From the NCBI RefSeq assembly GCF_900497805.2, contig NW_020946557.1:3338833-3402832 (forward strand): DNA of 64,000 nt, in the 5' to 3' direction. Shown here piece after piece: positions 31,641 to 42,269 of this stretch (its first letter is position 1; each line of letters opens with the position of its first letter). The translations under genes and the position numbers were made by a program. This DNA comes from Vombatus ursinus. Lineage: Eukaryota > Chordata > Mammalia > Diprotodontia > Vombatidae. The notes under the pieces were generated by a model. The model saw only the letters and a program-made list of their open reading frames with translations. It did not search any database and was not told the DNA's origin.

Positions 31641-32814
31641 ACAAACAATAATATACAGCTATGTACACATATGTATGTATATTTGTATACATATATTACA
31701 TATAAATCTAATAGAGGTGTTCATTTAAAAAAAAAAATTGGTCAGATATTTCCCCTTTATCTCTGGATGTATTTCCTTGTGAGAAACTTCTACCAGGGAG
31801 GGTCAGCACCTTCTCTGCCATATCGATTCTAAGAGGTTAAGTGATTTGCCCAGGCCACCCTAAGGGTAAACTTTACCCTAAGGGGTAAAGTTTGGTTCTT
31901 GCACAGAGGTGAGAAGGAATACAATGGGGAAGCATTAGCCTGTAATGATGAAGTTAAGTGTGTTTGTGTTGAAAGTAGGCCCATGATTGGCTCACATGAG
32001 AATAGGGTGCTTCCTCCCCTCTGACTGACACAAGTCAAGCCAAGACCCTTAGTGGACTCCTAGTCCCCACTTTGTAGACAACTAGATCAGAATGCTAGAG
32101 TACTGAAAGATAGATTATCTCAGGGGTCTAAGTGGCTTTGTGAAGAAGGGAGCCATAAATGCAGTCTGCTGGTCCTTCACTTTCACTTCTATTTCTTCTC
32201 ACAGAGATTCAGGAGTCACATTTATATTTATGCTGCTTGGCCTTTAAATGAGTAGTTATTTGGTGATTTGTCACTTTCTGCTCAGTTTATCTCTTCTGCT
32301 AAGAGTTGGTCCATCAAATTCAAAAACAGTAACAAAAACCCCACAGTCTAAATGACAGATACAAAACTACCCTCCTAAAAGAAAATAAATGAGAAATAAT
32401 CATTAATCAGAGAGCTAGCCACAATATGAGATATGGGGGTATTCGAGTTCATAGATTGCAAATAATGAGCTCACAGTAATGAGTTTCATTTACACCAGAA
32501 ATTGAACTTCCCTGGAACTGTGTTCAGGACCATGTCATGGGAATTATAAGAGCCAAGAAATAAAAATTGTTATCATTAACCACTTTCCTGCCTCAGTGGG
32601 GTGAGGGGAGAATGGGAGGGGTTGGGAGTGGTAATTATCATTTTACTGCAGAATCACAAAATCTGGGAGATTATTTTAGCCCTATACCTTCTTGAGAAAG
32701 GAATCTTATTTACAACATCCTCAACAACCTTGTTCAATTTGAATGAGGAAGGGCCTTGATATTTTGCCATGTAATTATGAAGAGAAGACTTAGCTGGGCA
32801 TAGTGGTACCAAAG
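31641..32814. other. Unassigned stretch
   Basis: About 1.2 kb with no recognised gene. A short ATGTATATTTG-type run lies near 31665-31700. The tract ccctaagggtaaactttacc at 31858-31877 overlaps its own near-inverse (taccctaaggggtaaagttt). Confidence 0.4.
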
Positions 32815-32892
32815 TATCTGAAGGGCTGTCACATGGAAGAGGAATTAGAAATGCTCTGTGTAACCACAGAGGACAAAACTAGGAGCTTTCAA
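32815..32892 (+). mobile_element. CR1/L3-like fragment
   Basis: gaagggctgtcacatggaag, aggaattagaaatgctctgt and acaaaactaggagc correspond to the 'ggctgtcatatggaagagga' region upstream of the 3' end of this LINE family. Confidence 0.5.
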
Positions 32893-32975
32893 GGCTTCAC
32901 TCATTACTACCTCCTACAGGAAGCTTTTCCTGACCACCCTAGCGGTTGTAGCTCTCTCAAATTTTTTAGTATATG
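32893..32975 (+). mobile_element. L2 fragment
   Basis: ctcattactacctcctacag, gaagcttttcctgaccaccc. Confidence 0.55.
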
Positions 32976-32992
32976 CTTGCCAGTTTAATTTT

Positions 32993-33240
32993 GAACAATT
33001 CTAATTGTTAAGGAAGGTCTTCCTTAAACCAAGCCAAAACCTGCTTCTCTGCAAAGTCAGGTATTTTCTCCAAATATTGTCTTTCTGGAGACAAGAAAAT
33101 AGGTCTAATTCCTTTCCAAGTACCAGCTTTATAAATATTTGAAAGCATCAATCATGTGTTTTCTAAGGTTTCTCTCCTCTGAACCAGAACACGGTGTGAC
33201 AGACTTTGAGTTAACTTTGCTCACAGTAGATTGACCTGAA
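32993..33240 (-). mobile_element. CR1/L3-like LINE fragment (reverse)
   Basis: acaattctaattgttaagga, ggtcttccttaaaccaagcc, aaaacctgcttctctgcaaa, ataggtctaattcctttcca and tctctcctctgaaccagaac mirror the forward copies at 6277 and 36760. Confidence 0.6.
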
Positions 33241-33269
33241 ATCCAGATGTGGACCCTTTAAGCAAGGAA

Positions 33270-33405
33270 CATGTATGCGTACACACACACAATGTACATA
33301 TGTATGTATGCATGTGTGTTTATGTGTATGTATGTATACATATATAAAATAATACATGCATATATATACACATGCATGTGTGCATACATACATACTGCTT
33401 TATAT
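33270..33405. repeat. (TATGCA/TGTATG)-type microsatellite
   Basis: atgtatgtatgcatgtgtgt and related units. Confidence 0.85.
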
Positions 33406-33799
33406 ATTGGTGGGGAGAGCCCAGACCTCTTGGAACCTCTTAGCTGCTCTTACCTAGGCATCACTGAATATATCTTTATTAAAATAAGTGCTTATCTGAA
33501 CAGACAGGATTCAAATGATCCATTATATGAAATGTGGGACCATTCCTGAAACACATTTTCATCCTTAAATGACCTTGGGATAATTTTGCTTTGTTGAGTC
33601 TCTCACCAAATTTTCTTTAAACTGCTTTTCTCTACTTCTCTTTGCTTTATGAGATAGCACTGCTCATAATTTCTAATCATCCTTCTCATAATATTTTACA
33701 AACAACTCTATATTCAAAACTTCTATTGCCTTAGCTACCAACTCTCTCTCTCTGGCAAGTGAGTCAAGTATTAGCTGACTAAGCATTTTTCATTTTAGG
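33406..33799. other. Unassigned DNA
   Basis: No recognised feature. The last part grades into L1-derived AT-rich sequence. Confidence 0.35.
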
Positions 33800-35262
33800 G
33801 TCCTTTCATTCTCCAAGTTATAAGAAAAAGAAATTAAAGAAATAAACACATACAAAGAGAAAATATAATTATGGCTTTTTGCAGATGTTCTATTTAAAGA
33901 ATATTAGGTATTCAACTAAAAGTTAATCAAAATAACTAATAACTTCAATAAAATAGCTAGATATAAAAGAAATCTATACAAATCATCAGCATTTCTGATA
34001 TTACCAACAAAACCCAGAAAGAACAGGCAGAAAAAGAAAATTACATTGAAAATAATTACCACCTATATAAAATAACTGGGAGTTCACTTACCAAGTGAAT
34101 GTAACTACAAAACACTATTTTCAGAAATAAAAACAGAACTAAATAATTGGAGAAATATTAATTGTTCATGGTTGGACCATTCTAACATGGGAAAAGCTAT
34201 ATACTGCCTAAATTAATTTATTTAATTCTATACCAAAGTACCAAAAAGTTACTTTCTAGGGCAAAAAAGAAAAAAAATAATAAAATTAATTTAGAGGAAT
34301 GAAAGATCAGAATCTCAAGGGAAATAAGAGAGGAAAAGTGAGAAATGAAGGGATCTGGCAGTATCAACTTTCAAACTATAATACTAAGCAACAAGCATTA
34401 AAATTATTTAATACAGTAAAAAAAAAATAGAAAAGCTATTCAGTGGGATAGATTCAAAGTACAAGATCCAGAAGCCAATTACCACAGTGGCTTAGTATTT
34501 GATAAGCCAGAAGAGTGCAAATACTGGTGTAAGGGCTCACTATTCGACGAAAACTAATGGGAAAACTAGAAAGTGTTCTGGCAGAAAATAGGCCATCACC
34601 TCACAGCAAATAACACAAGCTCCAAATAGATAGAAGACCTAGGTATAAAAGATGACATCATAAACAGAATAGAATGGAAAAGATACCTTTTGCAGCTATG
34701 AAAAGAAGATTTATTGACCAAATAAGGGATAGAGAGTATCAAAGGAGATAAAATGGAACATTTTGATTACATAAAGTTGAAAAGCCTTTGCAAAAACAAA
34801 ATCAATGCAGTTAAAATTATAGACTCATAGATTTTAAATTGGAAGGCCATCATCTCACAGCAAATAACACAAGCTCCAAACAGATAGAAGACCTAGGCAT
34901 AAAAGATGACATCATAAACAGAATAGAATGGGAAAAGATACTTTTTGCAGCTAAAATAAGGGAAATGTAAACTAAAACAACTCTAAGGTTCTATGTCACA
35001 CCAGACTGGCAAAGATGACCAAAAATGACAGTTGTTGGAGGATATGTGGGAAGACAGGCACACTTCTGGTGGAGCAATGAATTATTACAGCCCTTCTGGA
35101 AAGTAACTTAAAACTTCAAAAAATTACTAAAATGTGCATGCCCGTCAGCCTAACAATACCACTAATAATCCTATAACACAAATAGATAGAAGAAAGATGA
35201 AAAAACCCATATATACAAAAATTTTTGTTGTAGCAAAGAACAGGAAACAGAGCATAGAGAAG
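33800..35262 (+). mobile_element. Old L1 ORF2 fragment with internal duplication
   Basis: Degenerate ORF2: atacaaatcatcagcatttc, ccaacaaaacccagaaagaa, ttcatggttggaccattcta, attcgacgaaaactaatggg, gatagagagtatcaaagg, agcaaagaacaggaaacaga. All frames are closed by many stops. It is older than the 26.4-kb copy. A direct repeat of about 107 bp occurs inside it (34592-34699 and 34847-34953). Confidence 0.85.
34592..34953 (+). repeat. Direct repeat within the L1 (2 x ~107 bp, 255-bp offset)
   Basis: tcacagcaaataacacaagc, agaagacctaggtataaaag and gatgacatcataaacagaat at 34592-34699 reappear at 34847-34953 with only a few changes (agacctaggcataaaag). The spacer holds the rest of the L1 plus a short scrap, gactcatagattttaaattg. 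Confidence 0.92.
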
Positions 35263-36420
35263 GCTTTCATAAAGAGATGTTTAAATGAAAGAAAAGGTAA
35301 GAACCTGTGATTAAGAGGAGGTTAGAACAAAGACAGAAAAAGTACAAAGAATAAATGGATAGAAATATACTATTAATGATAGTGATCATAGGATGAACTC
35401 ACCCATAAAACAGAAGAGGATTGCAGAATGGATAGGAAGGAAGGAAGGAAGCAATGACATCAATAAAGCATTTAAAATGTACAGAAGAGAAAAGAACAAG
35501 GGAAACAGATAAGTAGAACAACTTTTGGAATTTAATATATACTGAAAAAAAACTATACACAGTAAGATTCACAGTTTTATATACAGTGCTCTTCTTTTTA
35601 ATTCTTTGCATACAGAAATGTTCAGAATAACAAAAATAATTAAAATTAAAAAACAAATTCAGTGGATTGCTGAATACCGTAGTAATTGTTAGTATTGTAG
35701 TAGTCCCCAGCCAAGGATAGTGTCATTTTCCTTCAGTTAAAATGTCATGAACTTTTGATTAATTTGTTTACTTCAAAGTAGTAAGGAATGAGATTGAGAG
35801 TAAGGAAGAGAATTTCTTTATCAGTGTTGGAGGCAACAGGCTTGTCAGAGAACAACAGGTTAACAAGTATAGCAATTTCATTATTATGGTATTGATGAAT
35901 TTTTTAATGGGTGAATGTGAATGTAAAATTTAAATCTCTCTAAAAAGATTTTAGAAAATCTTGAAAACTGAAATAAAAGAATGACTGAAAAGAAATGAAA
36001 AACAGGAAATTTTTAAAGCTTAAAAGATAAATTAAAATAATGGGAAGGATGCTAAAACACCTCCCAATGATCTGGTTTTCCAGGACAAATCAGACATAAT
36101 CACTCAGCAGAGGGAATGCACAGATGTCTTAAAGAAAGTTTATGTAAACTCTCAGCAGCTGAACCTGCAGTTGGCAGCTGAAGCATTGCTGAAAGGTTTA
36201 GGAGGCAATGACAACAAAGCTATGTCCTACCAGCTGTTGGACTGACCAGTCTAGAGATAAATGTCAAGCCTCTTTTGGTACAGGACTTCCCAAATGCATA
36301 GATTCTCCTGGGGATTTTGCTTCAGTGTGCATTTAGTTAATGGGCCTCTCTGTGCTTTAGGAGAATCAGGCAGGGGCAGAAGTTTGTTTCATTTCTCAGG
36401 ATGTCTCCTTGCAATATGGA
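35263..36420. other. Unassigned AT-rich stretch
   Basis: No recognised repeat. A candidate coding-like segment inside it is listed separately at 36084-36245. Confidence 0.4.
36084..36245 (+). other. Coding-like 53-codon segment after an acceptor-like site
   Basis: After tctggttttccag, a splice-acceptor-like string, an open frame begins DKSDIITQQRECTDVLKKVY. It continues with VNSQQLNLQLAAEALLKGLG and closes at tga (36243-36245). It is rich in L, Q, K and A in a heptad-like spacing, unlike most random frames here. I do not recognise the protein. It could be a terminal exon, a pseudogene scrap or chance, since open runs of this length are not rare. Confidence 0.15.
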
Positions 36421-36424
36421 CAGG

Positions 36425-36605
36425 GGAGATAACACATAGACATACACACATACATACACATATGTGCATATACATATATACATGATATGCATATACATAT
36501 ACACACTTCTACAGATACATGTGCATATGCACATACAATGCATGTATATGTATGCAGCATATGCACGTTTCCATGTACATTTGTATGCATACGTATGTAG
36601 ATTCA
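36425..36605. repeat. (CATATA/CATACA) microsatellite
   Basis: acatacacacatacatacac grading into atatgcacatacaatgcatg-type units. Confidence 0.9.
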
Positions 36606-36759
36606 AAGGAGATCCAAGAGAATTTGGGGGAAGAAGGCACTAACAGTCAGTCACTCAGTCAACAATAACAGCTGGGAGGATTAGGAAAGTCTTCATTGCT
36701 ACAGAAAGCCAGGAACTGGTGCTAAGCCTTAAAGGAAAATTCATGAAAGTTAAATACAA

Positions 36760-37053
36760 AAGTTATTTTTTCCCTGGAAGTCCATACAATTTACAATTAC
36801 ATGACTTACTGGGAAGTTACAAAGAGGCAAGTTTAGGCTTAAAATAAAGAAAAAGTTCCAAATAACTAGTTATCCAAAAGTGATTCTGAACTGCCTTAGG
36901 AAGTAATGAACTCCTTGCCCCTGGAGGTTTTTAAGCAAAGACTGAATGATCTCTTGTTGGGTATGTTGCAGACAAGATGCTTATACTGAAACACATCAGA
37001 CTAGTTGATTCCTAAGGTCTTTTTCCAACTCTGAGACTCTGTAATTCTATGAA
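36760..37053 (+). mobile_element. CR1/L3-like LINE 3' end
   Basis: gaggcaagtttaggcttaaa, aaagttccaaataactagtt, atccaaaagtgattctgaac, tgccttaggaagtaatgaac, cccctggaggtttttaagca, ttccaactctgagactctgt and aattctatga form the complete 3' order of the family. Confidence 0.75.
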
Positions 37054-37856
37054 TGCCCCTTTGCCTTGTGGAAAATTCCATTTTGGAAAAACTGAGGGGC
37101 AACTGGCTTGACCAACAGTACCTGACTGTGCCTCCATTTAGTAACCAATCTGAAATTCAGAATAAGTTTATGTGGAAGCTCCTCATGATAGATAGCCTCT
37201 CCATGAGCCTGAAACCTCTGGTATCTGTACCAAGGTCAAGTTCTGAGTGAACCCCAAGGTTATTTATGGTTTCAGGTGTGAGTCATGTGCTCTTCAAGAC
37301 TAAACCTAGCAAATTGTGCCCAAATTCGCTTGGAATTTTATGTTGGGTAGCATCTGAAATATGAAGCATGACTGGAGGAGGCCAATTCCATTGCCACAAA
37401 AAAGACTAATAAGAAAGCCTGACCCCAATGTCATTTGAACAGAACCTTCAGGTGCTGTCTTTCCACTTGTCAAAAGAGTCACATAAACAGAGCTTGAGTG
37501 AGTGTGTGCTCCTGAAGGTTTTGGCACCAGCGCCTCTATTGCATAGTTTGGGCCGCCAAGACACAAGCTGAGACAGACTGGCTGGCAGAAGATAATTTAG
37601 AGAACAAGGCCAATAGGCAGAGGAGTGATATTTGATAGTGTTCTCCCCAAAATAGATAAACCTCTTCTCAGAAAGAATGTCGACCTTCACAGCGCAGGGC
37701 AAGAAAAGGTTGTGAAAACATTATTTGATGTCTACCCCCATATTGAATAATAAGTCATACCTCAATGCTTCCAGTACCTGTGAATCATTACCTATGGGTA
37801 CTCCTCTATCTGCAGCCTGCCTCCACATCTTAGGGCTAGTCTCCCCTAAGGGAGAG
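37054..37856. other. Unassigned stretch
   Basis: About 800 bp without recognised repeats. Frames of up to about 86 codons on the minus strand show no known domain. Confidence 0.45.
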
Positions 37857-38050
37857 AGAGTGATGCATCGGGAGAGAATGATGGCTGTGGAGTCGAAGGA
37901 CCAGGCTTAAAATCCTGGCTTTGTTACTTATTACCTGTATGACATCGAGTAAGTCACTCTCTGGGCCTCAGTTTCCTCATTTGTAAAATGAGATGGGGGA
38001 CTGGACTAGTGGCCTCTAAATTTTCTTAGACCTCAAAATCTATTATCCTA
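37857..38050 (+). mobile_element. THER1/MIR-type CORE-SINE
   Basis: gatggctgtggagtcgaagg, ggcttaaaatcctggctttg, ctctgggcctcagtttcctc, atttgtaaaatgagatgggg, ggactagtggcctctaaatt. Confidence 0.85.
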
Positions 38051-38139
38051 TTAATCTAGAACAGCCCATCACTGGGCCCATACATGATGCCTTTACAGTC
38101 TGGTGGGACCTGTCTCTTCCTATACACCAAAGAAATGAT

Positions 38140-38305
38140 GTTGTATTTCCTTTTAATACATTTTATATGTACTTACATGTGTGTATTTTGTTTCTCCTCA
38201 TTACAATGTAAACTCTTTGAGGCAGGGACTGTTTCATTTTTGTCTTTGTATCCCCAGCATCTTTATAGGTGCTTAATAAAGTACTTGATGATTGATTCAT
38301 TGATT
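38140..38305 (+). mobile_element. L2 3' terminus
   Basis: attacaatgtaaactctttg, aggcagggactgtttc, ttgtatccccagcatcttta, taggtgcttaataaagtact. Confidence 0.85.
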
Positions 38306-38410
38306 GCCAGAACTCTACTCGAAGAGCCTTTGAGAATCCATCATCATTTCTGAGCCACAATGAAGCATCAAGTTGGACTTTAGTCAAGCATTTGTTAACG
38401 TGGAAGAGTG

Positions 38411-38658
38411 TAGCTTGGTGGCACAGTTGATAGAGCCTTGGGCCTGGAGTCAGGCAGACTTATTTTCCTGAGTTCAAATCTGACCTCAGATGCTCACTGG
38501 CTGTGTGACCCTGGGCAAGTCACTTAACCCTGTTTGCCTCAGTTTCCCACATCTGTAAAATGAGCTGGAGAAGGACATGGCAAACCACTCCAGTATCTTT
38601 GCCAAGAAAACCTCAAATGAGATCATGAAGAGTCAGACATGACTGAAAATGACTAAAA
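38411..38658 (+). mobile_element. Marsupial SINE with RTE-like tail
   Basis: Complete copy: tagcttggtggcacagttga, gagttcaaatctgacctcag, gtgtgaccctgggcaagtca, atgagctggagaaggacatg, ctttgccaagaaaacctcaa, gagtcagacatgactgaaaa. Confidence 0.92.
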
Positions 38659-38699
38659 GAAGGCATCATCTTTTTGTTTGGTGCTTACATTGTCATAGT

Positions 38700-38880
38700 A
38701 CTTCCTATTGCATAGGTCTCAGAGTTGTGACAGATCTGACAGATCATCTAGTCCTAGATCTTATTTTATAGATGAGGAAACTGAGATGAGGAAAATGAGT
38801 GAGAAGTGACTTGTCCAAGGTTATACAGGTAGCAGTGCAAAAGCCAGGCTTCCTGACTCTAAATCTGGTGCTTTGCAGAT
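38700..38880 (-). mobile_element. THER1/MIR-type SINE (reverse)
   Basis: gatcatctagtcctagatct, tatagatgaggaaactgaga, gtgacttgtccaaggttata, ccaggcttcctgactctaaa. The gatgaggaaactga unit is partly doubled (gagatgaggaaaatgagtg). Confidence 0.8.
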
Positions 38881-38904
38881 TTCTTTTGATGGGGTAAACA
38901 TTAC

Positions 38905-39035
38905 TCTACTGATTTTAGTTATGAGGAAATTAAGCCTAAAAAGATTGAGAAATTTAACCTAAAGTCTTTCATCTAGGAAGTAGTAGTAATTGAACCTGAA
39001 TACAGGCTCTGATTCCTCAACCAAAGTTCTAGCTA
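38905..39035 (-). mobile_element. Second, older MIR/THER fragment (reverse)
   Basis: tatgaggaaattaagcctaa, atttaacctaaagtctttca, taattgaacctgaatacagg. Confidence 0.6.
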
Positions 39036-39059
39036 CTTTTTTTTTTTTTTGGTCTACAT

Positions 39060-39250
39060 CTGTGATATCATTGGGGCACTCCTGAGGAGGAAGATCCCTC
39101 TACCAACGCAAATTGGCACCCTAAAGTCTTAGAAAATTGCCTAAGTGAGTTACTTCCCCAGGGTCACACAGCCAGCATATATCAGAAAAAGGACTTGAAT
39201 CCAGGCCTGGTCCACTCTAACGCCAGCTTTCCATCTACTACCCCGTGCCT
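39060..39250 (-). mobile_element. MIR3-like SINE variant (reverse)
   Basis: ccctctaccaacgcaaattg, ccccagggtcacacagccag, aggacttgaatccaggcctg. Same family as 9990-10205. Confidence 0.65.
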
Positions 39251-39558
39251 AATCAGCTAGTCCAAAGGAAACCCATGAGGTTTGATGGAGTTGAAGTCAA
39301 AGTATTTGAACCTGTCTAGCAGATCTCTCTATCAATGGGGGTGAGAATGGAAAGGTGATGAGAAGTGAAGATTTAAAAGGAATGATCAATATAGTCAATT
39401 CAGAGATCTTAAGAACTTCCTGAAAGGGAAGGGGAAGGAGGTCAAAGACTTTATCAGAGATTTTCATAACACAGAAGTGCTAGGAGTGCTAGGAGGTAAT
39501 TCTGGTCAATTGGGAGCAGATTTCCTAAGATTTGAGAGTGAGGTTTTTGCTATAGTGT
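39251..39558. other. Unassigned DNA
   Basis: No recognised feature. gtgctaggagtgctagga near 39477 is a 9-bp tandem doublet. Confidence 0.4.
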
Positions 39559-39559
39559 A

Positions 39560-39925
39560 ATTAAGATAATTTATGTGTATGTCTGTGTGTATGTGTGTAT
39601 GTATGTATGCATGCATATAAATAATATATAATATGTGGATGTGGATATATACACATGTATACACATGTAATGCACATACATGTACATACATGTATATATT
39701 ATACTATATGTACTATAGTGTGATTAAGATTATTTATTATACATAATTATAATTATATGTATATGTTTACATATATACATATATTTACATATATACATTT
39801 ACATATACATATATACACAAATAATTGAGATTTTAAGATATTAAGATATACATAAAATCTTAATATACATAAATCTTATATATTCATATAATTTATACAA
39901 TCATACACATACACATACACAAACA
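39560..39925. repeat. AT-rich (TATA/CATA) microsatellite belt
   Basis: atgtgtgtatgtatgtatgc, then tacatatatacatttacata and tacacatacacatacaca units. Confidence 0.9.
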
Positions 39926-40029
39926 GATACAAACAGGACAATTTCCAATGCAGAACTTTCTGTTGCACCTTTTAGAGTAGAGAAAGACTGACCGTGGAAA
40001 GGGAAGTCTAGGCAATGGAATGGCTCATA

Positions 40030-40165
40030 GCATTAAAGAGTGTTAGCAGAGGAAGGAACATCAAGGATCATGTAGCATTACCTTCTCACTTTACACAGAG
40101 GAAATCTGAGGCCCAAGAAGGATAAGTTATTCACCCAGTATTGCACAGGGCAAAGTCAGTTTGGG
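40030..40165 (-). mobile_element. MIR/THER fragment (reverse)
   Basis: catcaaggatcatgtagcat, ggaaatctgaggcccaagaa, cacccagtattgcacagggc. Confidence 0.6.
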
Positions 40166-40179
40166 GGGAAGATTAAGGA

Positions 40180-40303
40180 TGATCTGCCTCTCCATCTGTA
40201 ACATGGGGATACTATTAGCACCTAAGGTACCTCTCAGGGATGTTGTAAGGAAAAAATGAGATAACATATGAAAAGCAATTTGCAAACCTTAAAGCACTAT
40301 GTA
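40180..40303 (+). mobile_element. MIR 3' half
   Basis: gcctctccatctgtaacatg, gggatactattagcacctaa, gggatgttgtaaggaaaaaa, aagcaatttgcaaaccttaa, running directly into the GAT repeat. Confidence 0.75.
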
Positions 40304-40389
40304 ATGATGATGATGATGAATGAAGACAATGAAGATGAAGATGATGAAGATGATGGAGATGGTGATGATGATGATGATGATGATGATAT
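40302..40389. repeat. (GAT/GAA)n trinucleotide repeat
   Basis: tgatgatgatgatga, then gaagatgaagatgatgaaga, then a longer pure gat run to 40389. It lies exactly at the 3' end of a MIR and probably arose from the MIR end (tattattatt type). Confidence 0.95.
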
Positions 40390-40615
40390 CGAGAGACAGT
40401 GTGGTCCAGTGCCTGGAGAGCTGATTCCAAAGCCAGGAAGACCTAGTTTCAGGTTCTGTCTCTGACACACACTGGTTATATAACCCTAGGAAAGTCACAA
40501 GCTCTCAAAGCTTTAAGAGGCCCTAAAACTCTAAGTTGCATAGAAGGTCCCCAGCTGCATTGGTAGAGAATTTCCTATACCAATGAAATAAGAAGTCCAC
40601 TATCTACTTTATTAT
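40390..40615 (+). mobile_element. MIR3-like SINE variant
   Basis: Forward copy of the family at 9990: agagacagtgtggtccagtg, aagacctagtttcaggttct, taaccctaggaaagtcacaa, ctgcattggtagagaatttc, ctataccaatgaaat. Confidence 0.7.
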
Positions 40616-40618
40616 AGT

Positions 40619-40815
40619 ATCATAAGTCTAAGAACTAGAAGGTCTCTCAAAGGCTGTCTAGTTCAACTTCTCATTTTACAGAGAAGGAAGCCAACTGAGG
40701 CCCTTGAAACTAAAGCGACTTGCCCATGGTCACACAAATATTAACTCAGGAAGCAGAAATGGAACCCAGATGCTTTAATTTAAAACATATTGCTCTTTTT
40801 ACTATATCACTGTTG
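40619..40815 (-). mobile_element. THER1/MIR-type SINE (reverse)
   Basis: atcataagtctaagaactag, ctagttcaacttctcatttt, gcgacttgcccatggtcaca, gaaatggaacccagatgctt. Confidence 0.75.
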
Positions 40816-40824
40816 AGCAGAAGG

Positions 40825-41085
40825 ATACTATAATGGATAGAGAGGCAGTTTTGTATTCAAGAAGACCTGGGCTCAAATCCCTCAAATCTTACATGTATTG
40901 GCTCTGTGATCCTGAGCAAATCATTTAACCTCCCTGAGACTCAGTTTCCTCATCTATAAAATGGGTATAATAATAGCATCTACCTCATAGGATTGTGTGA
41001 ATCAAATGAGATAATGCCTATAAAGTGCTTTGCACATTTAGTAAGTGCTATATAAATGTTAGCAATTATTATTATTACCACATTG
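40825..41085 (+). mobile_element. Near full-length MIR SINE
   Basis: tgggctcaaatccctcaaat, ggctctgtgatcctgagcaa, ctgagactcagtttcctcat, ctataaaatgggtataataa, tacctcataggattgtgtga, aaagtgctttgcacatttag, ending attattattac. Confidence 0.9.
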
Positions 41086-41129
41086 ACTCCCCCAAATCAG
41101 TTTTGTTTCTGTGAGGCCAAGAATGTCTG

Positions 41130-41435
41130 CTCAAGTCATCAAGCATTTACTAAGTGCCTCTTATGTGCCAGGCATTTTGCTAAAGCTGGAGATATAAAAA
41201 AAAGCACAGAATAGTTCCTGCCCTCAAGTGGAAATAATATAAAATGAGGAGGTTCAAACAAGATATATAAAGAATAAATTAGAAATAATTTACAAGGGAA
41301 GGTACTAAGTTTAAGGAAGACCATCAAAGCCTTCTTGCCAAAGGTGGTCCTCCTTAGCTGAGACAAGAAAACCAGGAGGTAAAGAAGAGAGGGAGATCTA
41401 TGCCTCCAAAGGGACAGCCATGTGGGAGAAACATT
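41130..41435 (-). mobile_element. Old L2-associated mammalian repeat
   Basis: agcatttactaagtgcctct, tatgtgccaggcattttgct, gttcctgccctcaagtggaa, acaagatatataaagaataa, ggaaggtactaagtttaagg and gggacagccatgtgggag. Same layout as 17384-18260. Confidence 0.75.
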
Positions 41436-41439
41436 ATCC

Positions 41440-41630
41440 TTAGGACCATAGGTTGAGAACTGGAAAGACCCACATGCAGTCATTTGGACCAATACACCTA
41501 CTTTTATAGATAAGAGAACTGAGGCCAAGGAAAGTGAAATAAGTCGCCCAAGGTCGCATGGGTAGTTAGTAGTCGACTTGGGATTTGAACCCTTTCCTTG
41601 TGCATTCTCTCCAGAATAAGAGTCTTCTGG
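41440..41630 (-). mobile_element. THER1/MIR-type SINE (reverse)
   Basis: gataagagaactgaggccaa, ataagtcgcccaaggtcgca, cgacttgggatttgaaccct. Confidence 0.75.
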
Positions 41631-41639
41631 CCTGGAATG

Positions 41640-42268
41640 CAAGAAAGGGAACAGTTGTGGTTGGAACCCCGGGGTCACCCAGTAAGGGTGGGCCTGGTTC
41701 CACTTTAATTGAAAAGAGAGTGTCTCCCCACTGCTGGATTTGTTGCCAACTTCAAAGAATGATTGGAGCAAAAATATTTGAACTACCTTTCCCTTAGATA
41801 GAAATCAAGATACACTTTCCCTTGGTAGTTGATGGGGAGGAGTTTGTTTTGAGGAAAGATTGAGAAGTATCAATGTGTAAAGGTAAACCGGCATCAAGGT
41901 GCTAATTGAGGTAACAGCTGAGAGCTGAGGCTCCTTAGGAAAAGTGAACAATAACACAGCCTAAGTGTGCCTGCTTTTGAGAAGCCTTCCAGACACTATT
42001 TACCTAGGCTTCTGCCTATAGCTCCTGAAGCAGAAATCTTCAGTTTGGCTTCATTTGCATTACTAGATTTTTGTCTTTTGAGGACACTGACCTTCTATTG
42101 GCCTAATCTTTATGGGAGAAACTCCAGTCACCAAATTGGCCGTCAGACTCACAATAGAAGTTTGATATCTTATTACTTTTTAATTGAATGTACATGTCTC
42201 ATATGTAGAGAATTGTCTGAAAATGGGGAGCAAAAAGAAACTCCCATCCACCACTTATTTTAATCTCT
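41640..42268. other. Unassigned stretch
   Basis: No recognised repeat or gene. Confidence 0.45.
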
Positions 42269-42269
42269 G

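Noticed and set aside
32790-32815. Alu-like string tagctgggcatagtggtacc
   Set aside because: The resemblance to the 7SL/Alu start stops after about 18 bases, and CR1/L3-like sequence follows. Likely chance.
39477-39495. Tandem doublet gtgctagga
   Set aside because: Too short to carry meaning.
41139-41771. 210-codon minus-strand open frame
   Set aside because: It runs through the old L2-associated repeat (41130-41435) and a reverse MIR/THER copy (41440-41630). No domain is visible, and the frame is explained by chance in repeat DNA.
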